Source of the DNA: Paenibacillus sp. OVF10
Lineage (GTDB): Bacteria > Bacillota > Bacilli > Paenibacillales > Paenibacillaceae
Assembly (NCBI GenBank): GCA_022836915.1
Contig: CP094668.1
Location: 6,014,001-6,078,000, forward strand
Direction of reading: 5' to 3'
Length of the DNA: 64,000 bases
Made by a program: the position numbers and the translations under genes. The notes beneath the pieces are model-generated. The model was not told the DNA's origin. It made no database searches and worked only from the letters and a program-made list of their open reading frames with translations. Within the stretch, counting starts at the first letter, position 1, and the number at the start of each line of letters is the position of its first letter. Shown here piece by piece: positions 28,601-38,123 of the stretch.

Positions 28601-29544
28601 TCATTGAATTTGTTGTAAAAATCGTAGTACCGCTACCTCCAACTGGTTCAGTCCTGGCTGCTCTATAGGAAAATGGCCTGCCCCTTCCAAGATCACACAT
28701 TCCTTGTCCACCACCAGACGATCAAAAAAGATTGGCTGAACCTGATCGGTGTCATGGGGTCCAGTTCAGGGTGAACCAACAGGGCCGGACACTGGTTGAA
28801 CTGTTCCGGGCTTACCTCCGGTTTTTTATTAAGGAATGTTCTTAATAATTCCAACGGAATACATGTAGCTGCCGCTTGTGGATCATCCATAATAAGCCGG
28901 GTTAAGTCCTTGTTATTAGTAATCAGTTGCATTCGGGATACCTGTTTGACCGAAATACGTACATGATCCAGCAGACCAGGGAACAGATCCATCATCCGTT
29001 TTCCCGCCCGACTCACCAGACGATTCGGCGCAAGCTGATCACGCATTTCCGGGTTACTCGTATCTACAAATGTAGTTGCGATCAGACCCTTAACGCGCTT
29101 GCTGCGTGCACTGGTGTGATAGGCAAGCATCCCTCCGATGCTACTTCCCAATACAACGATTGGCTTGCCATCTTTTTTGTGTTCCCGTTCGATGAGTGAC
29201 ACAAGTAGCTCTATCCAAAGTTCGTAGTTAATACGTGTACCAGACATTGCGTAACTTAACCCATACGGCGGAAGATCTGGCGATACCACCTCGTATCCAT
29301 GTCGCTGCAACATGCGGGCATACGGAGCGAGCAACCTGCCATTGCCCCCGCACCATGAATGAACAAAATTTTGATTGAAGACTCCGGCGCAGGCAAGCGA
29401 TCGATATGCAGATGAACCCCATTTGACTCCCACGATTCTTCCTCAGGAGCTGTATGCTTTCCTAACCTCACTTCCTCCGGGAAAAGGCCTGATACTGTTT
29501 CCAATAGGGATGTGTTGTCTGATATGAAGGCAAACTTTTTTCAT
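28601..29544 (-). CDS. alpha/beta hydrolase (four indels)
   Basis: About 315 residues once four missing bases are restored, in runs at 29536-29541, 29482-29485, 29339-29340 and 28724-28729; the corrected length is divisible by three with a single open frame. The oxyanion segment is ILFIHGAGAMGRLL, the nucleophile elbow VVLGSSIGGMLAY, the acid is in HPELDPMTP, and the catalytic His is in EGAGHFPIEQPG. It is a cytoplasmic serine hydrolase of unknown substrate. ATG at 29544 is nine bases after GAGGAGA. Confidence 0.78.
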
Positions 29545-29570
29545 ACGGTACATTCTCCTCTTTTCGTATA

Positions 29571-29600
29571 CAAAAAAAGCCGTACAGTGTACGACTTTTC
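29571..29600 (-). terminator. intrinsic terminator of the expansin gene
   Basis: Minus-strand arms GTCGTAC and GTACGGC with a three-base loop and a T7 tail, 55 bases after the expansin stop. Confidence 0.8.
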
Positions 29601-29654
29601 GTTAAGAATACGTCTATGACCATACTTCTTTTTATAACACCTTCCGTATATCTG

Positions 29655-30371
29655 TCAATCGGGAAACTGTACATTGCCCGGTACGATATATGCACCGCCT
29701 GACCCATCATTAGGCAGAGCCGGGATCGTGTCATTTAATACCTGACCGCGAATATCGGTAATACGAACGTTTAGTTTTTCTTTGCCCAGTCCGGTTCCGA
29801 GGAAATGATTATAGTCTTGCTTTTCAAGATTGAGCCACGTACCATCCTTCTGTTTCACTTCGAACTTCAGCACCGGATATTTGTGATTACGAACCTGAAT
29901 GGCTGCCCACCACTGACTGCTGCCTTCCTTGATCCGATAGGAGACGTTGCCTTGAATTGGGGCTTTGACCACTTTCCAGCTGATATTGATTTTGCCTGCT
30001 TTTGGGTCACCGATCAGATTAAAGGCATTCGGTGAGAGATCCAGCGCTCCGCTGACGCCCTCTGGATAGAGGTCTGTTACATAGACGGTTGTTTTGCCTT
30101 TAGGACCCTGCACCTCGAGATAGGCTCCCGCTAAAGCGGCTTTGACACCGTTATAATTGAGTTGGAACGGATTAAGTGCAGTAATCTTCATGTCCGCCGG
30201 GATGGGATCAAGCAACACCGCACCTCCCGAGTAACCTGAGCCCGTATACGTCGCGTAACCCTGATATGTATCATTCCATGCAGCAGATGCAGGTAGAGCA
30301 AATAATACGAGACTGAGCAACATCCCTGTACCGGCCCATTTTAACCGTTGAAATCTACTTTTCTTGTTCAT
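29655..30371 (-). CDS. exlX: bacterial expansin (EXLX1/YoaJ type)
   Basis: 238 residues with a Sec signal peptide (KWAGTGMLLSLVLFALPASA, cleavage after ASA-AW). The mature protein has the two expansin domains. D1 opens YQGYATYTGSGYSGGAVLLD with Asp residues in the binding cleft (VTDLYPEG, ALDLSPNAF). D2 is a CBM63-type sheet with exposed aromatics (SQWWAAIQVRNHKYP). It closely follows Bacillus subtilis EXLX1, which binds cellulose and loosens plant walls without hydrolysis and promotes root colonisation. ATG at 30371 follows GAGGAGGAAT. A long inverted-repeat element begins about 60 bases upstream. Confidence 0.95.
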   Translation of the reverse strand: MNKKSRFQRLKWAGTGMLLSLVLFALPASAAWNDTYQGYATYTGSGYSGGAVLLDPIPADMKITALNPFQLNYNGVKAALAGAYLEVQGPKGKTTVYVTDLYPEGVSGALDLSPNAFNLIGDPKAGKINISWKVVKAPIQGNVSYRIKEGSSQWWAAIQVRNHKYPVLKFEVKQKDGTWLNLEKQDYNHFLGTGLGKEKLNVRITDIRGQVLNDTIPALPNDGSGGAYIVPGNVQFPD

Positions 30372-30412
30372 GAGCTATTCCTCCTCGTCATTCTACCTTC
30401 TGTTACACTGAA

Positions 30413-30646
30413 ACATAAGTTGAACAAAAGAATATTTACACTTGCCACTCCGATGACAGAATAACCTTCCGATCACTGTTATCCCCAGATTTTTTGATTC
30501 AATTTTGCAAAGGTGAAAAATCTGTTGATAAAGGTGAAGTACATGCTTACGAAGTAGCTTTCTTCCAGAAAGCTTTTAGCTCCGCTTCTTCAGGTCTCTT
30601 CTGTCCTCTACGTTCTCGTGTAAAATATCTATTCAACTGCTAGATT
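30413..30646 (-). repeat. inverted-repeat intergenic element, copy A (upstream of expansin)
   Basis: About 195 bases between ATTTACAC (30434-30441) and GTGTAAAAT (30619-30627), with further imperfect terminal pairing (AGTTGAACAAAAG on the left, TATTCAACT on the right). Core motifs shared with copies B and C are CTTCCGATCACTGTTATCC, CCAGATTTT, CCAGAAAGC, CTTCTTCAGG and TCTGTCCTCTACGTT. The second core arm (AAAATCTGTTGATAA) is more diverged here. No open frame inside. Confidence 0.75.
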
Positions 30647-30823
30647 CGAATATAACATTATTTTACATAATAACTGTTTATTTTCAATCCCTATCTACCA
30701 AATCACATCTATAGTCCTGCCCGTGGACTTGAACATTCATGACCACGCACAAGATATGGATACATACCATAATTTGGTGAAATTGATATAATAACAAGCC
30801 TGTATTGGATGGGTTCCCAGTAA

Positions 30824-30876
30824 TAAAAAAACGCCACACCCCGGAGTAATTTCGCTCTCCGAATGGTGTGACGCCT
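30824..30876 (-). terminator. intrinsic terminator of the antiporter operon
   Basis: Minus-strand arms GGCGTCACACC and GGTGTGGCG with an inner CGGAG/CTCCG stem and a T7 tail, about 50 bases after the antiporter stop. Confidence 0.85.
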
Positions 30877-30927
30877 ATTAAACACTACGGTCAGAATACC
30901 CGATCTGTTCAAGGACAGTCATTTGAC

Positions 30928-32133
30928 TCAACCCGTTTCCCTTCGTTTCATCCGCTTCCTTAGTCGCTCATACTGTGCGTAGATCCGCGGAGATTCTTTT
31001 GTCAGGATAGGACCCAGCACAGCCAGAATTAACACATACAACACGGCAAACGATTGGATGGATGCCATCAGCCCTCCGGCCTTGCCGATGTTCGCCATGA
31101 TAATGGAGAATTCGCCCCGGGAGACCAGGGTAAAGCCCACATTCAACGAGGCCTTAGGGCTCATTCCAGCCAATCTGCCAGCGATCATACCTGCACCATA
31201 GTTACTGGCAATCGTCAGAATAACGGCAATAATCGTCATCCCAATAGCTCCGCCAAGTGAAGCCGGCTCGATGGTCAGGCCAAAGCTGAAGAAGAAAATT
31301 GCACCAAAAAAATCTTTGAAAGGCATGATCTGATGTTCAATCCGACTCACATGTCTTGATTCGCCCAGCACAAGCCCCATCATCAACGCTCCAATAGCTT
31401 CCGCTACATGCAGTGTCTCCGAGAAACCAGCCACCAGGAAGAGCAGTGTCATGACGGTAAGCAGAAACAACTCTGATGACTTGATATTCAGTGCCTTATC
31501 AATATATTTGATGCTTTTCCTGCCAATAATCAGGAACAGCACAATAAACAGCAGGGCAGACAGTGATACCAGCAGAACACTTAAGAATGAAGTTGCCCCG
31601 CTGAGCACAAGCCCAGTCAGGATGGAGATATGAATCGCGATGAACAAGTCATCGAACATGATCATGCCCATGATAATCTCTGTTTCAGGGTTTGCCGTTC
31701 GTTTCAGATCAACCAGCACTTTAGCTACAATGGCTGTAGAAGAGCTGGTCATGATCCCGCAGACAACAAGTGTCTCCTGAAGGGGCAGATCCATGAACCA
31801 CCCCAACAGCAATCCAGAGACAAAATTCAGGCCTACATAGAACATGCCTCCGGTCAGAATGGCTTTACCAGACTTTAATAAACGGGAGACCGAGAACTCC
31901 AGACCCAGATAAAATAGCAAAAACAAAATACCAAGCCTGCCCATGAATTCAATAAAGGTCGAACTTTCGATAAAACGTAAATCCACTATGCCGATCTGTG
32001 GTGCATGTGGTCCAACAGCCATACCAATCAGGATATAGAAAGGAATGACCGAAAATCGTAATCGTGAAGATATCAGCCCAGTAAGTGTAATCAGCGCAAC
32101 GGCAATTCCCACTTCGAATATGAGCATATCCAT
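30928..32133 (-). CDS. khtU: CPA2-family K+/H+ antiporter, KhtU type
   Basis: 401 residues with about 12 membrane helices. The CPA2 motifs are visible: LFYLGLEFSVSRL and GIMTSSSTAIVAKVL, then a conserved acidic residue in IMFDDLFIAIHI. No C-terminal TrkA-N domain is present; the regulatory domain is the separate upstream protein, as in KhtTU. It should export K+ in exchange for H+. ATG at 32133 lies three bases after the khtT stop, so translation is coupled. Confidence 0.88.
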   Translation of the reverse strand: MDMLIFEVGIAVALITLTGLISSRLRFSVIPFYILIGMAVGPHAPQIGIVDLRFIESSTFIEFMGRLGILFLLFYLGLEFSVSRLLKSGKAILTGGMFYVGLNFVSGLLLGWFMDLPLQETLVVCGIMTSSSTAIVAKVLVDLKRTANPETEIIMGMIMFDDLFIAIHISILTGLVLSGATSFLSVLLVSLSALLFIVLFLIIGRKSIKYIDKALNIKSSELFLLTVMTLLFLVAGFSETLHVAEAIGALMMGLVLGESRHVSRIEHQIMPFKDFFGAIFFFSFGLTIEPASLGGAIGMTIIAVILTIASNYGAGMIAGRLAGMSPKASLNVGFTLVSRGEFSIIMANIGKAGGLMASIQSFAVLYVLILAVLGPILTKESPRIYAQYERLRKRMKRRETG

Positions 32134-32136
32134 AGG

Positions 32137-32643
32137 CTAAGTCCGTCCATCAGTCAACAATTGTTTGAGATGTTTGATCTGATTTCGTTCGCCAGCAACT
32201 ACAATTGTAGCTCCAGCGGTAAAAGCATAATCCGGACCTGGATTAAAATGCTTCTCCTTATCCTTGGTCACAACAGCGAGAATAACGGCGCCCGTAGCCT
32301 GACGGATATCTAGTTCACCGATCGTCATGCCTACACTTGCTGCGTGAGGCTCAATTCGTAGCCATTCGATTAACAGCCCTTCAAGCATCACTTCACGCTC
32401 ATCCTGAAACTTCGGTTTATAGGTCATACCACCAACGATAGCGGCTACCGCGCGGGCTTCATCATCGTCCAGGGTGACAAGGGATACCATATCACCCACC
32501 TCTTCAGGCGTATCCCCTGACTCCATATGGAACAGGTCACGTCGCTCGTCGTTATGAATCACAATGACCAAGTGCTCACCACTACGGGTATGCAGCCAGT
32601 ATTTACGTCCAATCCCTGGTAAGTCTGTCTCTTTAAAGTGCAT
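32137..32643 (-). CDS. khtT: KhtT-like antiporter regulatory subunit with TrkA-C domain
   Basis: About 168 residues from ATG 32643, eight bases after GGGGG. The N-terminal half is the KhtT-type domain, with EVGDMVSLVTLDDDEARAVA preceding TYKPKF. The C-terminal half (about 85-160) is an RCK_C/TrkA-C domain ending GATIVVAGERNQIKHLKQLL, which in Bacillus subtilis KhtT binds c-di-AMP. It is cytoplasmic and expected to gate KhtU. It overlaps the gene before it by 11 bases. Confidence 0.85.
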   Translation of the reverse strand: MHFKETDLPGIGRKYWLHTRSGEHLVIVIHNDERRDLFHMESGDTPEEVGDMVSLVTLDDDEARAVAAIVGGMTYKPKFQDEREVMLEGLLIEWLRIEPHAASVGMTIGELDIRQATGAVILAVVTKDKEKHFNPGPDYAFTAGATIVVAGERNQIKHLKQLLTDGRT

Positions 32644-33106
32644 GATCTGCACCCCCTAGGGCCGGCTCGTTCAAGGTTTCGCTCCTCAGCTCAATCCCCG
32701 TAATGCGGATTCTCATGGAACCTGATGGTGTATGAACAGACCTAACTTCCCCTTTACTGCCAAGCAGTAATTGACTCCCTACTGGAGAGAGGAAGGAAAT
32801 ACGACCCTCATCAGGATTGGTATCTTCTGGCATAACAATCATGAACGAATCTGACGTATGAAAATCGATATATTCAAAATCAATATGACTACCGATCAAT
32901 ACAGCCGAATCGAGATCTTCATCAGGGCCCAGGAGCAGTTTTTCCACATACTCCGTATATGCCGACAATTGTTTTTCTAATTGTATCCGCTCTGGATCGC
33001 GCACGTCGAAATAGGCGTCGAGAAATGTTCTTTTCTCTTCACCGAATGTAAATAGCTGGCTCACCAGCTTCTCTCTGCAATTATGGCGGGAAGTCCTATG
33101 GTTCAT
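32633..33106 (-). CDS. GreA/GreB C-terminal-domain protein, first gene of the antiporter operon
   Basis: 157 residues from ATG 33106, behind GGGGGTG. The C-terminal 75 residues match the FKBP-like C-terminal domain of GreA/GreB elongation factors (SDSFMIVMPEDTNPDEGRIS, then LSPVGSQLLLGSKGEVRSV). The N-terminal part is helical (FTFGEEKRTFLDAYFD, RIQLEKQLSAYTEYVEKLLL) but shorter than a normal Gre coiled coil and without the acidic tip being obvious. It is presumably cytoplasmic and may bind RNA polymerase, as Rnk-like proteins do. It occupies the place of khtS in the khtSTU layout; whether it is homologous to KhtS I cannot say. Confidence 0.75.
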   Translation of the reverse strand: MNHRTSRHNCREKLVSQLFTFGEEKRTFLDAYFDVRDPERIQLEKQLSAYTEYVEKLLLGPDEDLDSAVLIGSHIDFEYIDFHTSDSFMIVMPEDTNPDEGRISFLSPVGSQLLLGSKGEVRSVHTPSGSMRIRITGIELRSETLNEPALGGADHAL

Positions 33107-33170
33107 AATAGATTTCACCCCCTATGCAAGCCTTGTTCTCCATGTTGATTGGCATGTTTCTCTTCATCAT
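33096..33170 (-). CDS. 24-residue upstream open frame overlapping the Gre-like gene
   Basis: ATG ATG at 33170 follows AAGGAGG with good spacing. The peptide (MMKRNMPINMENKACIGGEI, then YYEP) ends 11 bases inside the next gene's start. The Shine-Dalgarno is better than that of many genes here. It may act by translational coupling. Possible leader peptide; no known family. Confidence 0.5.
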   Translation of the reverse strand: MMKRNMPINMENKACIGGEIYYEP

Positions 33171-33494
33171 CTTGTTTTCCTCCTTTTTATTATAAAAAGA
33201 CCCCGGGATACGAGACCTTCTTACCATCTTACCAAAACTAATATTTTAATCCAGTATATTCGTCTAACTTGCTTGTTTATTATCATTTGTGGTCATATCT
33301 TCCATTTAATAACTTAATTCTTCACATCATATGGTAGATCCATAGAACATTTTAATTACGGCATAAAAAACATTTTATGGATTTTCATCTCGTATTTTTA
33401 TTTGCTTTACTGTATATTTAACTACAAACTTTTATGCAATTTATACAAATAAGCATCTACAGACTTTAACACAATAAAGGAGTGCATCGAAAAA
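33171..33494. other. AT-rich intergenic region between divergent operons
   Basis: No gene seen. It should hold the promoters of the antiporter operon (minus) and of gdhA (plus). I could not assign a convincing -35/-10 pair for either. A c-di-AMP riboswitch was looked for and not recognised. Confidence 0.5.
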
Positions 33495-34879
33495 GTGTCC
33501 ACGATAACAAAAGAAACTACAGAGTCCGTTCAAGTTACTGCCGAAGATTATGTTCATTCCGTTTACGAGTCGGTTGTCGCCAGAAATCCGCATGAAGATG
33601 AGTTCCATCAGGCTGTCAAAGAAATTCTGGATTCCCTTATTCCTGTTATTGAAGCACACCCCAAGTATAGGAACCATAGTCTGCTGGAACAGCTTGTTGA
33701 ACCTGAACGTGTAATCACATTCCGTGTCCCATGGGTAGATGATCAGGGCAAAGTTCAGGTTAACCGTGGATTCCGGGTGCAATTTAACAGTGCCATTGGC
33801 CCTTACAAAGGCGGACTTCGCTTCCATCCTTCTGTATACTCGGGCATCATCAAGTTCCTTGGCTTCGAACAGATCTTCAAAAATGCTTTGACCGGTCTGC
33901 CCATTGGCGGTGGTAAAGGCGGTTCTGACTTCGATCCCAAAGGAAAATCGGATCTGGAAGTCATGCGTTTCACGCAAAGCTTCATGACTGAGCTGTACAA
34001 ATATATCGGTTCCGATACGGATGTACCGGCAGGTGACATTGGTGTAGGCGCAAGGAAATCGGTTACATGTTCGGCCAATACAAACGTATTCATGGCGGGC
34101 ATGAAGCAGGCGTTTTGACAGGTAAAGGACTGCTGTACGGAGGAAGCTTGGCACGTAAGGAAGCGACTGGCTTCGGCTGTGTGTACTTTGTGAAGGAGAT
34201 GCTGCAATCCAAGGGTCTCAGCTTCCAAGACAGCACAGTCGTTGTTTCTGGCTCTGGTAATGTGTCCATCTATGCCATTCAGAAGGCACAGGAGCTTGGA
34301 GCTACAGTCGTGGCGTGTAGTGACTCAGGCGGCTACATACACGATCCACAAGGCATCAACCTGGATACCGTGAAACGTCTGAAAGAGGTTGATCGTCTTC
34401 GCATCAGCGAATACATCAAAGAACATCCGCATGCTACATATACCGAAGGCTGTGAAGGCATCTGGTCTATCCCTTGTGATATTGCTCTTCCATGTGCAAC
34501 GCAAAACGAGATCGATGAAGAAGCTGCGGCCCTGCTGGTTAAAGGTGGCGTGAAGGCCATTGGCGAAGGCGCGAATATGCCTTCCACCCTGGCTGCCATT
34601 GACGTCTTCCACGGCGCAGGCGTGCTGTTTGGTCCAGCCAAAGCGGCTAATGCCGGAGGTGTAGCCGTGTCTGCTCTTGAAATGTCACAGAACAGCATGC
34701 GGTTGTCCTGGTCATTTGAAGAAGTAGACGCCAAGCTGCATGACATCATGAAGAACATCTACACCAGTTGTGTAGAAGCTGCTGAAGAGTATGGCTGTGA
34801 AGGTAACCTCGTAGCCGGAGCGAATATCGCCGGTTTCCTCAAAGTAGCCGATTCCATGATTGCTCAAGGTGTGGTTTAA
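33495..34879 (+). CDS. gdhA: NADP-specific glutamate dehydrogenase (one indel)
   Basis: About 461 residues after restoring one G at 34054-34055; normal hexameric GdhA length. It makes glutamate from 2-oxoglutarate and ammonium. The substrate-binding stretch GPYKGGLRFHPSV and the catalytic Lys region LPIGGGKGGSDFDPKGKS are near residues 100-150. PAGDIGVGAR, the Rossmann motif VSGSGNVSIYAIQKA and C-terminal PAKAANAGGVAVSALEMSQN follow. GTG start at 33495 behind AAAGGAGTG. It is a monocistronic unit with its own terminator. Confidence 0.93.
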
Positions 34880-34910
34880 TTCATCTCTCACTAATCTATA
34901 CGGAATGAAT

Positions 34911-34948
34911 AAGGGCAGTTCCCCGTAAATTCGGAGAACTGCCCTTAT
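34911..34948 (+). terminator. intrinsic terminator of gdhA
   Basis: Arms AAGGGCAGTTC and GAACTGCCCTT around a 14-base loop, about 30 bases after the stop. Confidence 0.85.
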
Positions 34949-35003
34949 TGGTATTGTTACATAATTATATTGAAATGCTATTGCTCTGACATATCATACG
35001 TTT

Positions 35004-36944
35004 TTATTTTACAGTGATCAAAGCTTCACCATGTTCGATGTTACCTTGTTGTTTAGCCTGAATGTCTGTGTAAATAGCTGTATTCGATACGATCACAGAG
35101 GTCATTATATCCAGCCCTGCGGCTGTAATGCCCTCCAGATCGAACTCCACCAGCTTGTCTCCTTTGCGAACAGTATCGCCATCAGAGACATATGAAGTGA
35201 AATGCTTGCCTTTGAGGGTCACGGTATTGATACCCACATGAATCAAAATCTCCACGCCATCCTCAGACAACAGTCCAATGGCATGTTTCGTCTTGAAAAT
35301 CGTAACCACTACACCATCGAACGGTGCATACGCCACACCCTTTGTCGGAATGATCGCCGCCCCTTGACCCATGGCTCCACTAGAGAACGCCTCATCCCCG
35401 ACCTCTGTCAACGGAATCAGTTGGCCCGTCAGCGGGCTGGACACGATCTTCTCCCCATACACTTCCGTAGTTGCCTGAACTGGAGTCGTGGCAGAAACAT
35501 CACCAGCAGTTTCTTTGTAATCCGATGATATACGTTTTGGTTGCACCTGTTCTGCTTTTTCCTGCTTCATTGAAGCAGAAGACGTGGCTGCATTTTTGTA
35601 ACCGAACATGTACGTCAGAATAAAGCCCAATACAAAGGCGATCAGGACTGAAAGAATGAAACCAATGAATCCGGTATCAATTCCATTAGGATTAATGAAC
35701 AACGGAATACCGAACAACCCTGCACCAAAGCCATACGCAGTAGAACCCATGAAACCAGCGACAGATCCTGCGATACCACCTGCAATGGAAGCCATAATAA
35801 ACGCTTTTTTCGCCGGTAATGTTACACCGTAAATGGCGGGTTCCGTTACACCCATGAGGCCTGAAATTGTCGCAGACATCGCAATCGGCTTCAACTTCTT
35901 ATCCCGGGTTTTGATCGCAATTGCAAATGCTGCCCCGGTTTGGGCAAACGTAGTAGCATACAACATACCATTGATTGGATCGAATCCGTTTGTTACCAAA
36001 TTATTTAGCAGTATGGGAATAAATGCCCAGTGTAACCCAAAAATAATAATGGTTTGCCAGAGGCCAGCCAGAAGCAATCCGGCAACAATAGGGCTTAGCC
36101 CGTAAGTCCACATTGCTCCTTTGGCCAAATAGTCACTGATTAGCGTTGCTACCGGCCCCACTGCCATAAAAACAACCGGGGTAATTACTGTCAGTGTAAC
36201 CAGCGGTACGGCAAACATTCTAATGGGAGAAGGAGATATTTTTGTAACCCATCTCTCGAAATTTGCTGCCAGATAAGAAGCAATAATAATTGGAATAACC
36301 GATTGTGTATAGTTGATTAAAATGACCGGAATGCCCAGAAAGGACATACCTGTCCCTGCCGTAGCGGCAGCGGTCATCGTTGGATATACGAGTGCAGCAC
36401 CAATGGTTGCAGAGATAAATGGATTACCTCCAAACTTTTTCCCTGCAGAGAACCCAAGCAGAATCGGGAAGAAGTAGAACAGTGCATCTGCGGTTGCAAA
36501 CAATATCTTGTATGTGCTCATGTCTTCCGTAAGCCATTTCAACGTACTGAACAGGGCTAGCAACCCTTTGAGAATACCCGCTGCCGCGAGCACACCGATT
36601 ACCGGCATAAATACGCCAGATATCACGTCAACAAAGCGATTGAACAGACCATGCTTATCTCCTTGCCCCTTTTGTTCTGAAGTGGCTGACATCGGTTCTT
36701 TTCCCATTATTCCTATCAGGGACTCATAGACTTTGGGAACTTCATTGCCGATGACCACCTGGAACTGGCCACCACTCTCCACAACAGTGAGTACTCCGTC
36801 AATCTTCTTGATCTCTTCCTTGTTGGGTGCCTTCATATCTTTCAGGTTGAATCGGAGACGAGTTACACAATGAATGACGTTATTGATATTATCATTGCCA
36901 CCGACGGCGCTGAGAATTTCCTTTGCTGTTTGGTCGTGATTCAT
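35004..36944 (-). CDS. beta-glucoside-type PTS transporter EIIBCA
   Basis: 646 residues, complete. EIIB has its phospho-Cys in HCVTRLRFNL (about residue 26), EIIC spans about 105-440 (opening VISGVFMPVIGVLAAAGIL), and EIIA has its His in ILIHVGINTV near 580. It belongs to the same family as bglP at the start of the window but has no RAT in its leader. It is the last gene of the operon with the GH140-like enzyme, oxidoreductase and EutH-type permease, so its sugar may be a diverse plant glycoside and not a simple beta-glucoside. ATG at 36944 follows AAAGGAG. Confidence 0.9.
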   Translation of the reverse strand: MNHDQTAKEILSAVGGNDNINNVIHCVTRLRFNLKDMKAPNKEEIKKIDGVLTVVESGGQFQVVIGNEVPKVYESLIGIMGKEPMSATSEQKGQGDKHGLFNRFVDVISGVFMPVIGVLAAAGILKGLLALFSTLKWLTEDMSTYKILFATADALFYFFPILLGFSAGKKFGGNPFISATIGAALVYPTMTAAATAGTGMSFLGIPVILINYTQSVIPIIIASYLAANFERWVTKISPSPIRMFAVPLVTLTVITPVVFMAVGPVATLISDYLAKGAMWTYGLSPIVAGLLLAGLWQTIIIFGLHWAFIPILLNNLVTNGFDPINGMLYATTFAQTGAAFAIAIKTRDKKLKPIAMSATISGLMGVTEPAIYGVTLPAKKAFIMASIAGGIAGSVAGFMGSTAYGFGAGLFGIPLFINPNGIDTGFIGFILSVLIAFVLGFILTYMFGYKNAATSSASMKQEKAEQVQPKRISSDYKETAGDVSATTPVQATTEVYGEKIVSSPLTGQLIPLTEVGDEAFSSGAMGQGAAIIPTKGVAYAPFDGVVVTIFKTKHAIGLLSEDGVEILIHVGINTVTLKGKHFTSYVSDGDTVRKGDKLVEFDLEGITAAGLDIMTSVIVSNTAIYTDIQAKQQGNIEHGEALITVK

Positions 36945-37033
36945 GTCATATACTCCTTTACATGGATGCCGTAATATCTTGCAATAATTTCTTAATCAGA
37001 CAAATTAGTGTTTATATAACGTTGTTAAATGAT

Positions 37034-38121
37034 TTATATTTGAATGTCGTTCTTGATTGGTGTAGCCCATGCTGCTACAATCGCCGCACTGATGCCCCCT
37101 GTCAATTTGCCCACAATCATGGCAGTTACCATAGATTTGTCCATTCCTGCTACGAAACCCAGATGACCCCCAAGCACAAAGGAGCCGCTGACTGCAAAAG
37201 CAATACTAATAACTTTTCCCTTGGATTCATATTTTTGACCATTCGAAAGGTCGGAATATTGTGAGCCAGTGAAGCAACGAGTCCGGCGGTTGTTGGCGCA
37301 TCCAGATTCAGCAAACGGCCCGCTCGCTCAAGCGGGGTTTGGCAGACTTTATTGATTACCGCAACCATGGGAAAAGCACCCGCCAGCACAATCGCAATTG
37401 TACCTACCGTTGTAATGCCTTCCGAGAGCGGTGCCATATTGGGAATTAGTGCCCAACCTGTAAGGGTTTTTACAGCTATAGCCACCAGTCCAATCAGGGA
37501 CAACAAGGTGATACCGCTTCCAAATATTTTAAACAACCTCACGGTCTGATTCGTAAAATAGCGCAAGCCGATCATAATAATTACAGATAACAGAATCGGA
37601 ATCATCAGATTTCGGTATATCACTGTAAAATTGATGCCCGCTACCAGACCGCCGACTAAACAACCAACGGGAATGGTACTGATGCCGATCAGTACCCCTT
37701 TGGCAAAGTACGGATGATCCTTCCGATCCAGAATGCCCAGTGCAACAGGGATGGTAAACACGATAGTTGGCCCAAACATGGTACCCAGGAACACCCAGGA
37801 GAACAGGCCAGCCTGTTCACTCTGGGCCATCTGTCCAGCCAGAGCGTACCCTCCCATATCTACCGCGAGGATGGTATTGGCGAACGATGCCGGATCGGCA
37901 CCGATCGCTTCATATAATGGAGATATCAGCGGCATAAGCATATTCGCTAGGAATGGTGCAAGTGATACAATTCCCACCATCACCAGGGCGAGTGTGCCCA
38001 TCGCCATAATGCCCTCCGTGAATGCTGCTCCAAGGCCCAACCTGTTCCCGAAAGCCTTGTCCAGAGCGCCAAGCACCAGGAAAAATGCAATAAGGATCAT
38101 GACAACATCATTAATGGGCAT
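37034..38121 (-). CDS. eutH: EutH-family permease in a sugar operon (one indel)
   Basis: About 362 residues and 10-11 membrane helices after restoring one A at the AAGGG around 37218-37222; without it the last 40 residues are out of frame. EutH motifs are intact: GIMAMGTLALVMVGIVSLAP, LAVDMGGYALAGQMA, MFGPTIVFTIPVALGI, LAHNIPTFRMVKNMNPKGK, and the C-terminal GGHLGFVAGMDKSM. EutH normally moves ethanolamine and lies with eut metabolosome genes, none of which is here. It starts next to the stop of the oxidoreductase (two bases between) and precedes the PTS gene. The substrate is therefore doubtful. Confidence 0.85.
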
Positions 38122-38123
38122 GA

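Noticed and set aside
30413..30646. CRISPR-like repeats between expansin and antiporter
   Set aside because: The copies are dispersed, not in a regular array, and there are no spacers or cas genes.
33171..33494. c-di-AMP (ydaO) riboswitch before the antiporter operon
   Set aside because: I looked because KhtT-type proteins bind c-di-AMP, but the characteristic conserved core could not be found on either strand.
35004..36944. RAT site before the second beta-glucoside-type PTS gene
   Set aside because: The leader at 36945-37033 has neither GGATTGTTACTG nor GGCAAAACC; this PTS gene is part of a different operon.
37034..38121. Start of an ethanolamine metabolosome locus
   Set aside because: No eutA, B, C, shell-protein or kinase gene is nearby; all neighbours are sugar genes.
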